From Fulvitalea axinellae (GTDB lineage Bacteria > Bacteroidota > Bacteroidia > Cytophagales > Cyclobacteriaceae): 64,000 nucleotides of DNA. Both the position numbers and the translations under genes were made by a program. The stretch lies in the NCBI RefSeq assembly GCF_036492835.1, contig NZ_AP025316.1:1-64000 (forward strand), in the 5' to 3' direction. Positions 1 through 9,349 of the stretch are shown here, one piece after another. The notes under the pieces were generated by a model. That model saw only the letters and a list, made by a program, of their open reading frames with translations. It searched no databases and had not been told where the DNA came from. Each line of letters opens with the position of its first letter. The first letter of the stretch is position 1.

Positions 1-444
1 CTTGACAAAAATGGTTCGAGTTATGATTTGAACCTGAACTTTACCAATAAGGAGTTTGTGGGTTTGGTTAGTGTGAAAGTAAAGGTTCTGGAGATGTCAG
101 TTTCCGAAAAAAATCAAGATGTTTTGGAAAGGGGAGGGGAAATAGATTATGATCTGAACATCGAAAAAAAGGAACTGCCTTTGGATATTCCGAATATTTT
201 CACGCCGAACGGGGACGGGGTGAATGATACTTGGAATATTCTGAACTTGTCTTTATACGCAGGGAACACTGTCCGTGTGTTTGACCAGTTTGGTCGCATC
301 GTATATAAAAAAACAGATTATAGCAGAGATGATGAATGGGGTGGGAAAGGGCCGTCTGGCGAGGTGCTTGAAGGCGGATATTTCTATCAAATAGAACTAG
401 TGGGAGGAAAGACTTACAAAGGCAGTTTGACGGTGATAAGGTAG
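1..444 (+). CDS. T9SS type B sorting (gliding-motility C-terminal) domain protein, 5' end outside window
   Basis: The frame is open from base 1 and ends at TAG 442-444, so only the last ~147 residues are present. The final ~85 residues carry the gliding-motility-associated C-terminal signature: IPNIFTPNGDGVNDTW, then a VFDQFGRIVY segment, a WGGKGPSGE segment, GGYFYQIE and a closing basic beta-strand. In the Bacteroidota this domain is the type B signal that sends large secreted proteins through the type IX secretion system to the cell surface. What the rest of the protein does cannot be told from here. The family assignment is secure; the cargo function is unknown. There is no obvious terminator after the stop. 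Confidence 0.9.
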   Translation, partial: LDKNGSSYDLNLNFTNKEFVGLVSVKVKVLEMSVSEKNQDVLERGGEIDYDLNIEKKELPLDIPNIFTPNGDGVNDTWNILNLSLYAGNTVRVFDQFGRIVYKKTDYSRDDEWGGKGPSGEVLEGGYFYQIELVGGKTYKGSLTVIR

Positions 445-656
445 GTGTAGGGAATAGGTGAGCTATAGTGCTTATTACGTTTATTGTACGAGTGTGAAAT
501 CTTGTCCTCTCGATACCATTGGTAAGCAGTCTTATTTTACATAAAAAAGATATGTAGGGGGTTCTTGTTTTATTGAATAATTAATAAAAAATCATATTTA
601 ATGATTTAAATAAATGATGAAAATAGATTTTTAAGTTGTAAAAATATATATAAATA
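445..656. other. AT-rich non-coding stretch before the first synthase promoter
   Basis: There is no open frame of note and no RNA gene that I recognise. The first ~100 bp are the 3' flank of the T9SS gene; the rest is strongly AT-rich and leads into the promoter at 657-686. Confidence 0.5.
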
Positions 657-686
657 TTGTTTTTGGTTGGTATATAAATATTTTTG
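657..686 (+). promoter_or_regulatory. Promoter of synthase 1 (TTG-N19-TATTTTTG)
   Basis: TTG at 657-659, a 19-bp spacer and TATTTTTG at 679-686 match the Bacteroidota -33/-7 consensus (TTG and TAnnTTTG). The equivalent element before synthase 2 (9000-9029) has the same spacing and shares TATTGTTTTT around the -33 box and AATATTTTTGC around the -7 box, while the spacer middle differs. The -7 box ends ~298 bp before the ATG at 985, so the transcript would have a ~290-nt leader. This is a motif match, not a mapped start. Confidence 0.65.
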
Positions 687-897
687 CATGAATGAATCTA
701 AAGATTAGTCTTTTACACTTTTTTTAGGAGAAATTTTTTGAGATAGCTAAATATTGAAAATATTAAACATAATCATGTGTTTTTATCTATCCAGTGAGAA
801 AAGCTGTGCTCATAATCTGTCTAAGAACCATTACCATGTGTATCTGCATTGAGGTTTTCCATTTTTCCTTTGCCGAGTAACTCGTGTGCCTGAAAAA

Positions 898-984
898 GGC
901 AGAAGGTTGTTTCAGTCTTTCTTTTGATTCATAGCTTCCGGGGCGTTCTCCGGAAGGAGGAATGTAAATTAGATTTTTTCACAA
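898..984 (+). promoter_or_regulatory. Conserved 5' leader element with hairpin, synthase 1
   Basis: The last ~87 nt before the ATG are conserved with 9262-9349 before synthase 2, although the DNA further upstream is not. They hold a GGCAGAAGGTTGTTTCAGT block (898-916), a perfect 7-bp hairpin (arms 935-941 and 950-956, loop GGCGTTCT 942-949), a start-stop pair ATG-TAA at 962-967, and a T-rich run ending ACAAATG. Two stem pairs differ between the copies and both remain paired, which supports an RNA structure. AGGAGG at 955-960 is 24 nt from the ATG and overlaps the hairpin, so I do not take it as a ribosome site. The role may be translational or attenuation control; that is inference. Confidence 0.6.
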
Positions 985-3900
985 ATGAACATGTCTGGAA
1001 AAGAAAAGACAAAAGCATCCGAAACGGATGAAAGGGACCCGATAGCAATTGTAGGTATCGGCTGTCGGTTCCCTGGAGGGGTACACGGTCCCGATTCTTA
1101 TTGGGAAGCGCTTAAAAATGGCTTTGACGGTATTACTGATGTGCCTGCGGACCGTTGGAGTACGGAGGAATATTACGATCCTGACACGACGAAATTCGGT
1201 AAGATAAAAAGCCGTAAAGGCGGCTTTATCGATACGTATGATCAGTTTGATCCTGAGTTGTTTGGGTTGTTTCCTAAAGAAGCCGAGAGTATGGACCCGC
1301 AACAACGCCTGTTGCTGGAATCCACTTTTGAAGCGATGGAAGACTCGGGGACTCGCCTAGAGGAACTGAAGGGAACGAAGACCAGCGTGTTCATGGGAGT
1401 TTTCATGAATGACTATTGGGATATCCAAACGGCTCCGATGCACCGCAACCGAATCACGCCGCATATTCCTATGGGTGTCTCGCTAACGTCGATTGCCAAC
1501 AGGATTTCCTATGTATTCGACCTGAAAGGGGCGAGTGTGAGTTTGGATACCGCTTGTTCGTCGTCTTTGGTTGCCTTGCATTTGGCATGTCGCAGTATTT
1601 GGGACGGCGAAGCCGATCAGTCGATGGCCGGCGGTGTGGCGCTGCACTTGAAGCCCGAATCGTGGATGATGCTTTCCAAGGGTGGGTTTTTGAGCCCCGA
1701 CGGCTACTGCAAATCTTTTGACGAGAGGGCAAACGGCTACGTCCGAAGCGAGGGCGTAGGCGTAATGATGCTCAAGCCACTTTCTAAAGCCAAAGCCGAT
1801 GGCGACGATATCTACGCTTTGATCGAAGGCTCGGCGGTAAACTCTGACGGCTTTACGGCTGATGGGTATACTGTCCCAAGCGAAATCCAGCAAACAGCGA
1901 TGTTGAAAGCGGCTTATAAAGACGCCGGTATCAACCCTAAAGAGGTACAGTTTGTAGAGGCGCACGGTACGGGAACCAAGGCTGGTGACCCGAAAGAGAC
2001 CAGAGCGTTCGCCAATGTTTTCACACCTGAAAGGGAAGAAGGCGAGAATTTGGTGATTGGTTCCGTGAAAAGTAACATGGGCCATACCGAAGCCGCCGCT
2101 GGTGTTGCGGGGCTTATCAAGTTGACCTTGTGTATCAAAAACAGGCAGATTCCACAGAACTTGCACTTCCAGAAAGGAAACCCGGCAATTCCTTTTGATG
2201 AATGGAAATTGAAAGTGCCGACCGAACTCCAAGAATGGCCGCATCCCGGGCGACGTTTGCTTGGCGGTCTGAACTCTTTTGGCGCAGGCGGAACTAACGC
2301 TCACCTAGTGGTTGCGGAATTTGTATCTGAGCAAACAGAGGGGAAGAAAGAGGATAAAAAGCGGGAGATGAGCTTGCTTACTCTCTCTGCCCGTTCGGAA
2401 AACGCTTTGAGAGATATGGCCGATGAGTATGTCGCTTATCTTTCAAAGACCCAAGATTCTTTGGGCTTGATCTGTAATAATGCGGGTAAATATCGCTCCA
2501 CGTTCGAATACCGTTTGGCCGTGGCTGGCCGGACCAAGGAACAAATGATCGAGTCTTTGGAAGCGTATATCGCCGGAGAAGATCGTCCGGGCATGGTGGC
2601 GAGTCACCTTCCGGAAGTTAAAAAGCGCAAGATCGGTTTCGTATTCTCGGGTCAGGGCCCGCAGTGGTACGCTATGGCTCGCCAGTTGCTAGAAACTGAG
2701 CCGGTGTTCCGTAATGTGGTGCTCGAAATAGAGAAACACTTTACCGAAATCGCTCCTTGGTCGCTTCTTGAGGAGATGATGAAGGACGAGGAGAATTCCT
2801 CGATCACAGATACGCGTATCGCTCAACCAGCCATTATGGCCGTTCAGATCGGTCTTATGGAATTGTGGAAGAGCTACGGAATCGAGCCTGAAGGTGTCGT
2901 AGGGCACTCTATCGGTGAGATTGCGGCGGCTTACACGTCCGGAGCGCTTAATTTGCGTCAGGCGACTGAGGTGATTTATCACAGAAGCCGTGGCCAGAAC
3001 AAGGCTAGCGGCGCCGGAAAAATGTTGGCCGTAGGCGTAACGCATAAGGAAGCCTTGGAATTGATCAAAGGCAAGGAACACCAGATCGGTATCGGAGCGA
3101 TCAACAGCCCGAATATGGTGACTTTGAGTGGCGATACCGGACCTTTGGAGATGCTTGCCACCGAGTTGGAGGAGAAAGACATCTTCGCCCGCTTCTTACG
3201 CGTGACCGTTCCGTTCCACAGCCATCATATGGAGCCGTTGAAAGATGATCTTATTTCGTCTTTAGCGCATATGCAGGGCGAAAAAGCCAAGATTGCTCTT
3301 TACTCTACAGTAACGGGTAAGCGAGAAAGCGGAGAGCATCTTACCAGCGATTATTGGTACAAAAACGTTCGTATGCCGGTGTATTTCACCGACGGCGTTT
3401 CGGCGATGATCGAGGACGGTTTCGACACGTTTATCGAAATCGCCCCGCATCCGGTACTTTCGCAGTCGGTGGTTGACCTTTTGGCCCACCACAAAAAAGA
3501 TGGCGACGTTATTCCTTCTATCCGAAGAAAAGACGACGACTTCCTCGTGTTTACCGGTTCTGTAGGAAAACTTTTCACCATAGGTGTCGAACCTGATTGG
3601 GATTTGGCACATCCGGCCACGGGCAAAGCCGACCTTCCGGGTTATCCGTTCCAGCGTAGCCGTTATTGGATGGAAAGCGACGAGCATATGAGGTTGCGCA
3701 CCGAAGCCCGCCAGCATCCGAATTTGTTGTTGGGAACGCAGTCGGGAGCCAACGAGGACTGCTTCGTTTGGGATATCGAACTGGACAAAGCTACCGACCC
3801 TTATATCGAAGACCACCAAGTCGATGATGTGATCATCTTCCCGGGTGCCGGCCATATCGAGTTGGCTACTGTTGCCGGGCAGCTGTCTTTCGGCGAGGAT

Positions 3901-6900
3901 TTCGGATTCTTGGAAGATATCAATTTCCAGTCGGCGCTCTTCTTGCCGGACGACGGCGAACCGCCGCTCGTGCGTTTGGAAATATCGAATTCGGAAGGCC
4001 GTTATTGGCTTTCGACCAAACCTAGAGACGAGAAAGACGCCAAATGGACACGTCATTCAAACGGTAAGATCAACCACTTCGGCGACAAATACGACTTCAC
4101 TGCGGTTGATTTGGAAGAACTGAAGGAACGTGTACGTTTCCGCCAGCCGATCACGCCGCTTTACAAAGAGCTGAAGCAAGGCGGACTGTTGTACGGCGAT
4201 ACTTTCCGTGCCATCACCGACTTGTGGACTTCGCCGGGCGAAGTGCTTAGCCAAGTGACTTTGCACGATTCTCTTGAGCACGGTATCGAGCGCTACAACC
4301 TGCATCCTGCGGTATTGGACGCTTGTCTGCACACGATTTTCGCCGGAAAACCGAGTACGGCAGAGGAAAAACGCGGCATCTACCTTCCGGTCAGCATGGA
4401 TCGTTATAAGTTCTTTAAGAAACCGGCCTCGAAATCGGTTTGGAACTATGTGAAGCTGAACGAAGTCACTGACAAAATCATCAGCGGAGATCTCCATATT
4501 TTTGACGAAGAAGGTGATTTGGTGGCATTGGTAGACAATGTTCGCTGTAAATACATCGAAGGTTCCAGAGGAGAAAGCCAGCACGACGTTTATGTCGGTA
4601 GCGCGGAGTATCGCTGGAATCTTTTGGAGGAAAAAGGCGAATCTGCCGAAGCTACTGGCAATGCCGTGATTTTTGCCGATGCCAGAGGCGTAAGCGGCGG
4701 AATCGCTACAGCCTTGCAGGCCAAAGGATTGGGTGTCGTTAAGGTGTTCGAAGGAAATGAATTCGAGCGTGTTGACGATACAACCTACCGAGTGAACCCT
4801 ACGGATCAGGAGCAAATCGCCCGTGTTCTGTCTGAAGTTGGAACCGTGGACCGCGTTGTGTACCTGTGGGGAATGCACGAGGAATTCGCCGAGGAAAATA
4901 CCAACCAGGAATTGATCGACAACCAGGCTCGTTTGGCAAGGCGTACGTTCAACACGCTTTGCGCTATCGCCGACGCCGGTTTGAATCCTGAGACCTGGAT
5001 GGTGACTTCGGGTTATGACTTGGTTACCGCGGAAGACGATACTGTAGCTATGGGACAAGCTGTTTTGGCGGGAACCACACGCGTTACCATCAACGAATAT
5101 CCGCATATTCCGATGCGTTTCGTAGACTTCAGCGCTGAGATCACCGACACTGAAATCGCCACTTTCTCGGATGTCGTATTGTTGAAAAACGAAAAGCCGG
5201 CCAACACCGAGTGGGCTTTGCGTGGCGATGACGTTTATGTGAGAAGATTCGAGCACGTTGATCCCGAGGAAGCCGAAACGGAATTCGGTAAAACGAAGAT
5301 GGAAGCTTCTGGCTCGGCCTATCGTGCGGAAGTCTTGACAAGCGGAGATATGGATTCTCTGGTTTACCGTGCTTTCCACGCCGACCAACTTGCTTCGGGC
5401 GATGTTCGTATTGAAGTGAAAGCTTCGGGATTGTCAGAGAGAGACGTTCAGACAGCGGTTGGCCTTCTTGAGGAAGAAGCCGTAGAGGGCGGACTGTCCC
5501 AACAGACTTTGGGTGTGCAGTGCGCTGGCGTGGTGACTGCCGTAAGCGAAAACGTAACGGGAATCAAAGTAGGCGATTCGGTAATGGCTTGGACTGCCAA
5601 CGGCCTGGCCGGAACCGTGACAACTCCGTCGTCTTGTGTGGCGCCAAAACCGGAAAGTTTGGATTGGCAAACCGCGGCGACCGTTCCGGTAGCTTACCTG
5701 ACCGCTTATTATGCGCTCAACCGACTCGCCCAAATTGACGAGGACGACCGCGTATTGATCCACAATGCCACAGGCGGAACCGGGTTGGCGTCTGTTCGCT
5801 TGGCGCAATCGGCGGGAGCGGAAGTATACGCTACCGCGGCGACCGAATCGGGAAGGGATTTTCTGCGTCAGCAAGGCGTTGAGAATGTTTTCGATTCTTC
5901 CGAATTGTCATTCTACGACGCCGTAATGGAAGCCACCGAAGGCCAAGGTGTCGATGTTGTGCTGAACACATTGTCGGGAAAGGCTTTGAGACAAAGCTTG
6001 AAATGCCTCCGCGCGTTCGGCCGTTTCGTAGAGCTTGGCAAAACCGACATTTACAACGACGCTAGCCTCGACCTTAAGCGCTTTGGCGATAACCTGTCTT
6101 ACCATGCGGTGGATATGGACCGGATTATGGCTGGCAAGCCGAAATTGGGCGCCCGTATGTTTGCGGAAGTAACCGCTCTGCTTGATTCCGGAAAAATTAA
6201 GGCAGACGCTCCAAAAGTATTCGAAGCTACCGCAATGGTGGCCGCTTTGAAAACTCAGGCCGAAGCCGATAATATAGGCGATGTGGCCGTCGTGATGGAA
6301 AGCGGTGTTGAGGTTGACGTGTTGCCGGCCCAAAAACTTACGCTCCATAAAGACGGAACATATGTCGTGACCGGTGGCGCTAGCGGAACCGGACTTGAGT
6401 TGGCCAAATGGCTCACCGAAGAAGGCGCTGGCCACTTGGTGTTGATGAGCCGTAGCGGAACAAAATCTGATTACGACCGCGAGGTGATCGCGAAGATGGA
6501 AGAGGCCGGCGTAAAAGTCGATCTTCCGAAAGGCGATATTACCGACTACGAAGCCGTAAAATCCGTATTCGACGGATTGGAAGCGAAAGGTTGGCCAGCG
6601 GTAAGAGGCATTATTCACTCAGCCGGACTTTTGGCTGACGCCACTCTCCCGAGAATGGACGACGAGCGATTCAAGAGCGTTTATAACCCGAAAGTGATCG
6701 GAGCTTGGAACTTGCATAAAGCTTCGGCGGGCCACCCGTTGGATTTCTGCCTTTTCCTTTCTTCTGTTTCTTCGATTTTCGGATTGCCGGGACAGGTGAA
6801 CTATTCTTCGGCCAACAACTTCCTGGATAGGTTGGCAATGCATCGTCAGACTCAGGGCTTGGCCGGTAGCTCGGTGAACCTTGGCGTGATGGGCAATTTT

Positions 6901-8298
6901 GCCGGTATGTCGCGTGAGGGCGGTAACGTAATGAACGTTTTGGGTAACCAAGGCTGGTTGCCGATGACATTCAAATCGGTGAAAACCAAGATTGAGAAGC
7001 TGTTGCTCCAGCGTCGTTCGGCCCGTATGGCGGCGGATATTGACTGGAAGCGTTTCCGTGAGTTCTTTATCCACCTGACTTCCGATGCCAGATTCGCTCA
7101 TTTGCTGACCGATGAAGCCCTGAATGTAAGCGGTTCGGGAAGTGCGGGCGGAACCCTGAAAGACCAGGTGATGGAACTGGAAGGAGAAGCCAGAGAAGCT
7201 TTGCTGACCGAGAAATTGACCGAAGCTTTGGCCAAAATCTTGGGGACATCGCCGGATAAGGTTGATCCGGGAATGTCGATTTCGAAAATCGGCCTCGATT
7301 CCCTGATGCAGACGCAGTTGCGTAACTGGGTTCATCAGAAAGTGGAAGTGAATTATCCGCTGATGAAAATCGCCAAGGGCCCAAGTCTGGCGGAGCTTGC
7401 CGGTAATTTGCTCGAAGAGCTGTCGGCGGTGACCGAAGAAGGAGCCGGCGAAGGCCCTGACGGACGTCCGTTGGTGGTTGGTACATCAAATGACGTGATG
7501 GGACTCACCGACGCTGAGGACGCCGAAGTGTTGGCCAACAAGTATTTGGTCCGAATCAGATCGGCGAAAACGGAAACGGCCAGATTGCGCGTGTTCTGCT
7601 GTCACCCGGTAGGTGCCGGCGCCTCAATGTTCAGCCACTTTATGTACAACGCTCCGGACGACGTGGATATTTACGCCTTCCAGATGCCGGGCCGTGAAAA
7701 CCGTTTGGACGAGGCTTCGCATTCGGATATCCGCCTGTTGGTAGACGAAATGGGCGAGGCTATTCAGCCTTACCTTGACCGTCCGTTCGCCTTGTGGGGG
7801 CACAGCTTCGGCGGAATCGTGATGTTCGAATTGGCGCATCACTTGCGTGAGCAATTCGGCAAAAACGTATCGCACTTCTTCGCGTCGGCTACCATCGCTC
7901 CGCAGTTGACGACAACTTGGAGAAACAGCGACATCATCAGCGAAACCGCCCTGAGGGAAACCTCCGAGCAACGCCTGCTGAGCCTGATGTCGTACATCGA
8001 CGACGAAGACTTCGTGTTGCAGATTCTTCCGATTATGAGAAACGATATGCCGTTGATTATGAACTATCCGTATGCGGACCGCGCTCCGTTGGATTGCTCG
8101 ATTACGGTATTCTCAGCCTTTGAGGACGATGTGGTAACGGCCAAGGAAATGGAGCAATGGGAAATCCAGACAACGGCCAACTTCCGTCAGGAAATCGTAC
8201 ACGGCGACCACTGGTTCTTGAGCAGAAACAGAGACTTCGTTCTTGAAGTCCTTTCCCGAGACCTTTCCGAAGTGATGGATGTAATGGAGCAGAATTGA
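985..8298 (+). CDS. Single-module, fully reducing type I polyketide/fatty acid synthase (copy 1)
   Basis: A 2437-residue multienzyme expected to extend an acyl chain with malonyl units, fully reduce each beta-carbon and release a free acid. Domains: ketosynthase ~18-445 (Cys191 in DTACSSS, His327 in HGTGT, His367); acyltransferase ~548-860 (Ser642 in GHSIGE, His745 in PFHSHH, malonyl-like rather than methylmalonyl-like); dehydratase ~908-1185 (His944, Asp1112 in LDACLH); structural ketoreductase half ~1190-1440; enoyl reductase ~1455-1765 (nucleotide loop near 1593-1606); ketoreductase ~1785-1975 (Ser1927, Tyr1940); ACP (Ser2106 in GLDSLM); alpha/beta-hydrolase thioesterase ~2198-2430 (Ser2274 in GHSFGG, His2409). 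There is no methyltransferase core, loading module or docking tail, so iterative use is likely. In the dehydratase HxxxGxxxxP motif the Gly is Asp. The start at 985 is shared with copy 2 (MNMS). The chain length and product are unknown. Confidence 0.95.
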   Translation: MNMSGKEKTKASETDERDPIAIVGIGCRFPGGVHGPDSYWEALKNGFDGITDVPADRWSTEEYYDPDTTKFGKIKSRKGGFIDTYDQFDPELFGLFPKEAESMDPQQRLLLESTFEAMEDSGTRLEELKGTKTSVFMGVFMNDYWDIQTAPMHRNRITPHIPMGVSLTSIANRISYVFDLKGASVSLDTACSSSLVALHLACRSIWDGEADQSMAGGVALHLKPESWMMLSKGGFLSPDGYCKSFDERANGYVRSEGVGVMMLKPLSKAKADGDDIYALIEGSAVNSDGFTADGYTVPSEIQQTAMLKAAYKDAGINPKEVQFVEAHGTGTKAGDPKETRAFANVFTPEREEGENLVIGSVKSNMGHTEAAAGVAGLIKLTLCIKNRQIPQNLHFQKGNPAIPFDEWKLKVPTELQEWPHPGRRLLGGLNSFGAGGTNAHLVVAEFVSEQTEGKKEDKKREMSLLTLSARSENALRDMADEYVAYLSKTQDSLGLICNNAGKYRSTFEYRLAVAGRTKEQMIESLEAYIAGEDRPGMVASHLPEVKKRKIGFVFSGQGPQWYAMARQLLETEPVFRNVVLEIEKHFTEIAPWSLLEEMMKDEENSSITDTRIAQPAIMAVQIGLMELWKSYGIEPEGVVGHSIGEIAAAYTSGALNLRQATEVIYHRSRGQNKASGAGKMLAVGVTHKEALELIKGKEHQIGIGAINSPNMVTLSGDTGPLEMLATELEEKDIFARFLRVTVPFHSHHMEPLKDDLISSLAHMQGEKAKIALYSTVTGKRESGEHLTSDYWYKNVRMPVYFTDGVSAMIEDGFDTFIEIAPHPVLSQSVVDLLAHHKKDGDVIPSIRRKDDDFLVFTGSVGKLFTIGVEPDWDLAHPATGKADLPGYPFQRSRYWMESDEHMRLRTEARQHPNLLLGTQSGANEDCFVWDIELDKATDPYIEDHQVDDVIIFPGAGHIELATVAGQLSFGEDFGFLEDINFQSALFLPDDGEPPLVRLEISNSEGRYWLSTKPRDEKDAKWTRHSNGKINHFGDKYDFTAVDLEELKERVRFRQPITPLYKELKQGGLLYGDTFRAITDLWTSPGEVLSQVTLHDSLEHGIERYNLHPAVLDACLHTIFAGKPSTAEEKRGIYLPVSMDRYKFFKKPASKSVWNYVKLNEVTDKIISGDLHIFDEEGDLVALVDNVRCKYIEGSRGESQHDVYVGSAEYRWNLLEEKGESAEATGNAVIFADARGVSGGIATALQAKGLGVVKVFEGNEFERVDDTTYRVNPTDQEQIARVLSEVGTVDRVVYLWGMHEEFAEENTNQELIDNQARLARRTFNTLCAIADAGLNPETWMVTSGYDLVTAEDDTVAMGQAVLAGTTRVTINEYPHIPMRFVDFSAEITDTEIATFSDVVLLKNEKPANTEWALRGDDVYVRRFEHVDPEEAETEFGKTKMEASGSAYRAEVLTSGDMDSLVYRAFHADQLASGDVRIEVKASGLSERDVQTAVGLLEEEAVEGGLSQQTLGVQCAGVVTAVSENVTGIKVGDSVMAWTANGLAGTVTTPSSCVAPKPESLDWQTAATVPVAYLTAYYALNRLAQIDEDDRVLIHNATGGTGLASVRLAQSAGAEVYATAATESGRDFLRQQGVENVFDSSELSFYDAVMEATEGQGVDVVLNTLSGKALRQSLKCLRAFGRFVELGKTDIYNDASLDLKRFGDNLSYHAVDMDRIMAGKPKLGARMFAEVTALLDSGKIKADAPKVFEATAMVAALKTQAEADNIGDVAVVMESGVEVDVLPAQKLTLHKDGTYVVTGGASGTGLELAKWLTEEGAGHLVLMSRSGTKSDYDREVIAKMEEAGVKVDLPKGDITDYEAVKSVFDGLEAKGWPAVRGIIHSAGLLADATLPRMDDERFKSVYNPKVIGAWNLHKASAGHPLDFCLFLSSVSSIFGLPGQVNYSSANNFLDRLAMHRQTQGLAGSSVNLGVMGNFAGMSREGGNVMNVLGNQGWLPMTFKSVKTKIEKLLLQRRSARMAADIDWKRFREFFIHLTSDARFAHLLTDEALNVSGSGSAGGTLKDQVMELEGEAREALLTEKLTEALAKILGTSPDKVDPGMSISKIGLDSLMQTQLRNWVHQKVEVNYPLMKIAKGPSLAELAGNLLEELSAVTEEGAGEGPDGRPLVVGTSNDVMGLTDAEDAEVLANKYLVRIRSAKTETARLRVFCCHPVGAGASMFSHFMYNAPDDVDIYAFQMPGRENRLDEASHSDIRLLVDEMGEAIQPYLDRPFALWGHSFGGIVMFELAHHLREQFGKNVSHFFASATIAPQLTTTWRNSDIISETALRETSEQRLLSLMSYIDDEDFVLQILPIMRNDMPLIMNYPYADRAPLDCSITVFSAFEDDVVTAKEMEQWEIQTTANFRQEIVHGDHWFLSRNRDFVLEVLSRDLSEVMDVMEQN

Positions 8299-8336
8299 GC
8301 TGTCAGTCAGAGAAAAAGTTAGCATGCTAATTCAGA

Positions 8337-8366
8337 AAGCCACCTTGAATTTCAAGGTGGCTTTTT
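8337..8366 (+). terminator. Rho-independent terminator of synthase 1
   Basis: Arms AAGCCACCTTGAA (8337-8349) and TTCAAGGTGGCTT (8351-8363) pair fully and run into TTTTT. It lies 39 bp after the stop. The hairpin is nearly the same as that after synthase 2 (16708-16737), which shows that the terminator was part of the duplicated unit. Confidence 0.85.
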
Positions 8367-8999
8367 ATCAATAAGGTTGGCAAGATTTATTGGCAACACT
8401 ACTTGTAGTTGCCAATGTTAGATATTGCTCAGTTTGAGAAAATGATCTGATTTATAGATGGCTAGGTAGAAGTGGAGACAATAAGATGCGGTAGATCTGA
8501 ATTGTCAATTATAAAAAAGCGAACGTGATGAAAAAGAATATGGTTATCAGAGTGAGGTTTTTCGTTACGTGTTTCTGAATATTTAAATCACGTACAAAAC
8601 CGTCATGAAATCGTAAGATGAAGTTTCATTTGAATTGCTAATACTATTGTTTGCTAGCCATAACGTAATTAGGCCCTGACAGGTACGTAAAGTACATGTT
8701 TAGGTGATAAAAACAGGGTGTTTCGGTTGAGGCGGTAATAGCCAATCGTGTTTTCGGTTTTAAAGGTGTATTGATACAAGGCTCGTTCGTGAAGTGGTAA
8801 AATAATTTACACATTGGGATTTACATGTACTAAATGAGTAATGTTTGCATTGTTTGAGAATTATATTAATTATTATTTAATATAAATAATATTTATAGTC
8901 ATATATAATACTGTTATTAATCCTTTTGGTTTCGATAATCTCATGTAACAAAAATACAAAAACCATCATCTAATAAATCAACTAACATATCAAAAAGTA
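8367..8999. other. Non-coding spacer between the two synthases
   Basis: About 630 bp without a credible open frame, RNA gene or insertion sequence. It becomes very AT-rich towards 8850-9000, as does the DNA before the first promoter. I see no remnant of a third gene. Confidence 0.5.
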
Positions 9000-9029
9000 T
9001 TGTTTTTATATAATAGATGAATATTTTTG
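9000..9029 (+). promoter_or_regulatory. Promoter of synthase 2 (TTG-N19-TATTTTTG)
   Basis: TTG 9000-9002, a 19-bp spacer and TATTTTTG 9022-9029 match the Bacteroidota promoter consensus and the element before synthase 1 (657-686). The distance to the ATG is ~320 bp. The leader also holds two other possible stem-loops, at about 9122-9138 and 9158-9179, which have no counterpart in copy 1. Confidence 0.65.
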
Positions 9030-9261
9030 CGTATGTAGATCGATAAAAGAGACTGTAGTATGATTTTTAGAGGTCATTTATGGTGTTAACCCGAAATATA
9101 AAATCAAAATAAGCGTATTCATTCCCGAATGTTGGGAAAATCATGCTTATCGTTGGACAGTTTCCAGATTCTGGAACTGATGCGATTGGTTTTGTTTTTT
9201 AATCATCATCATAAATTCTCACGCTTAAACTCGGCCTGTCGCACGTCGTAATTTCTGATAT

Positions 9262-9349
9262 GGCGGAAGGTTGTTTCAGTTTCTTTTTCGGTTTATTGAT
9301 CCCGGGGCGTTTGCCGGGATAGAAAATGTAATTTGGATTTTTTTTACAA
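9262..9349 (+). promoter_or_regulatory. Conserved 5' leader element with hairpin, synthase 2
   Basis: This is the counterpart of 898-984: GGCGGAAGGTTGTTTCAGT (9262-9280), a perfect 7-bp hairpin ATCCCGG/CCGGGAT (9299-9305 and 9314-9320) around an 8-nt loop GGCGTTTG, the start-stop pair ATG-TAA (9326-9331), and a T-rich run into ACAAATG. Relative to copy 1 the stem has C-G changed to A-T and T-A changed to C-G, both compensated, while the loop keeps GGCGTT. Confidence 0.6.

Noticed and set aside
955-960. AGGAGG as a Shine-Dalgarno site for synthase 1
   Set aside because: It is 24 nt from the ATG, overlaps the hairpin's 3' arm, is absent in copy 2, and this phylum rarely uses such sites.
965-972. 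TAAATTAG/TAATTTGG just before the synthase starts as -7 boxes
   Set aside because: One mismatch each to TAnnTTTG and no TTG at proper spacing; the exact matches ~300 bp upstream are better.
4057-5388. 443-codon open frame on the minus strand inside synthase 1
   Set aside because: It lies fully antisense to conserved PKS domains, has no recognisable motif, and similar antisense frames occur in copy 2; it reflects the codon bias of the real gene.
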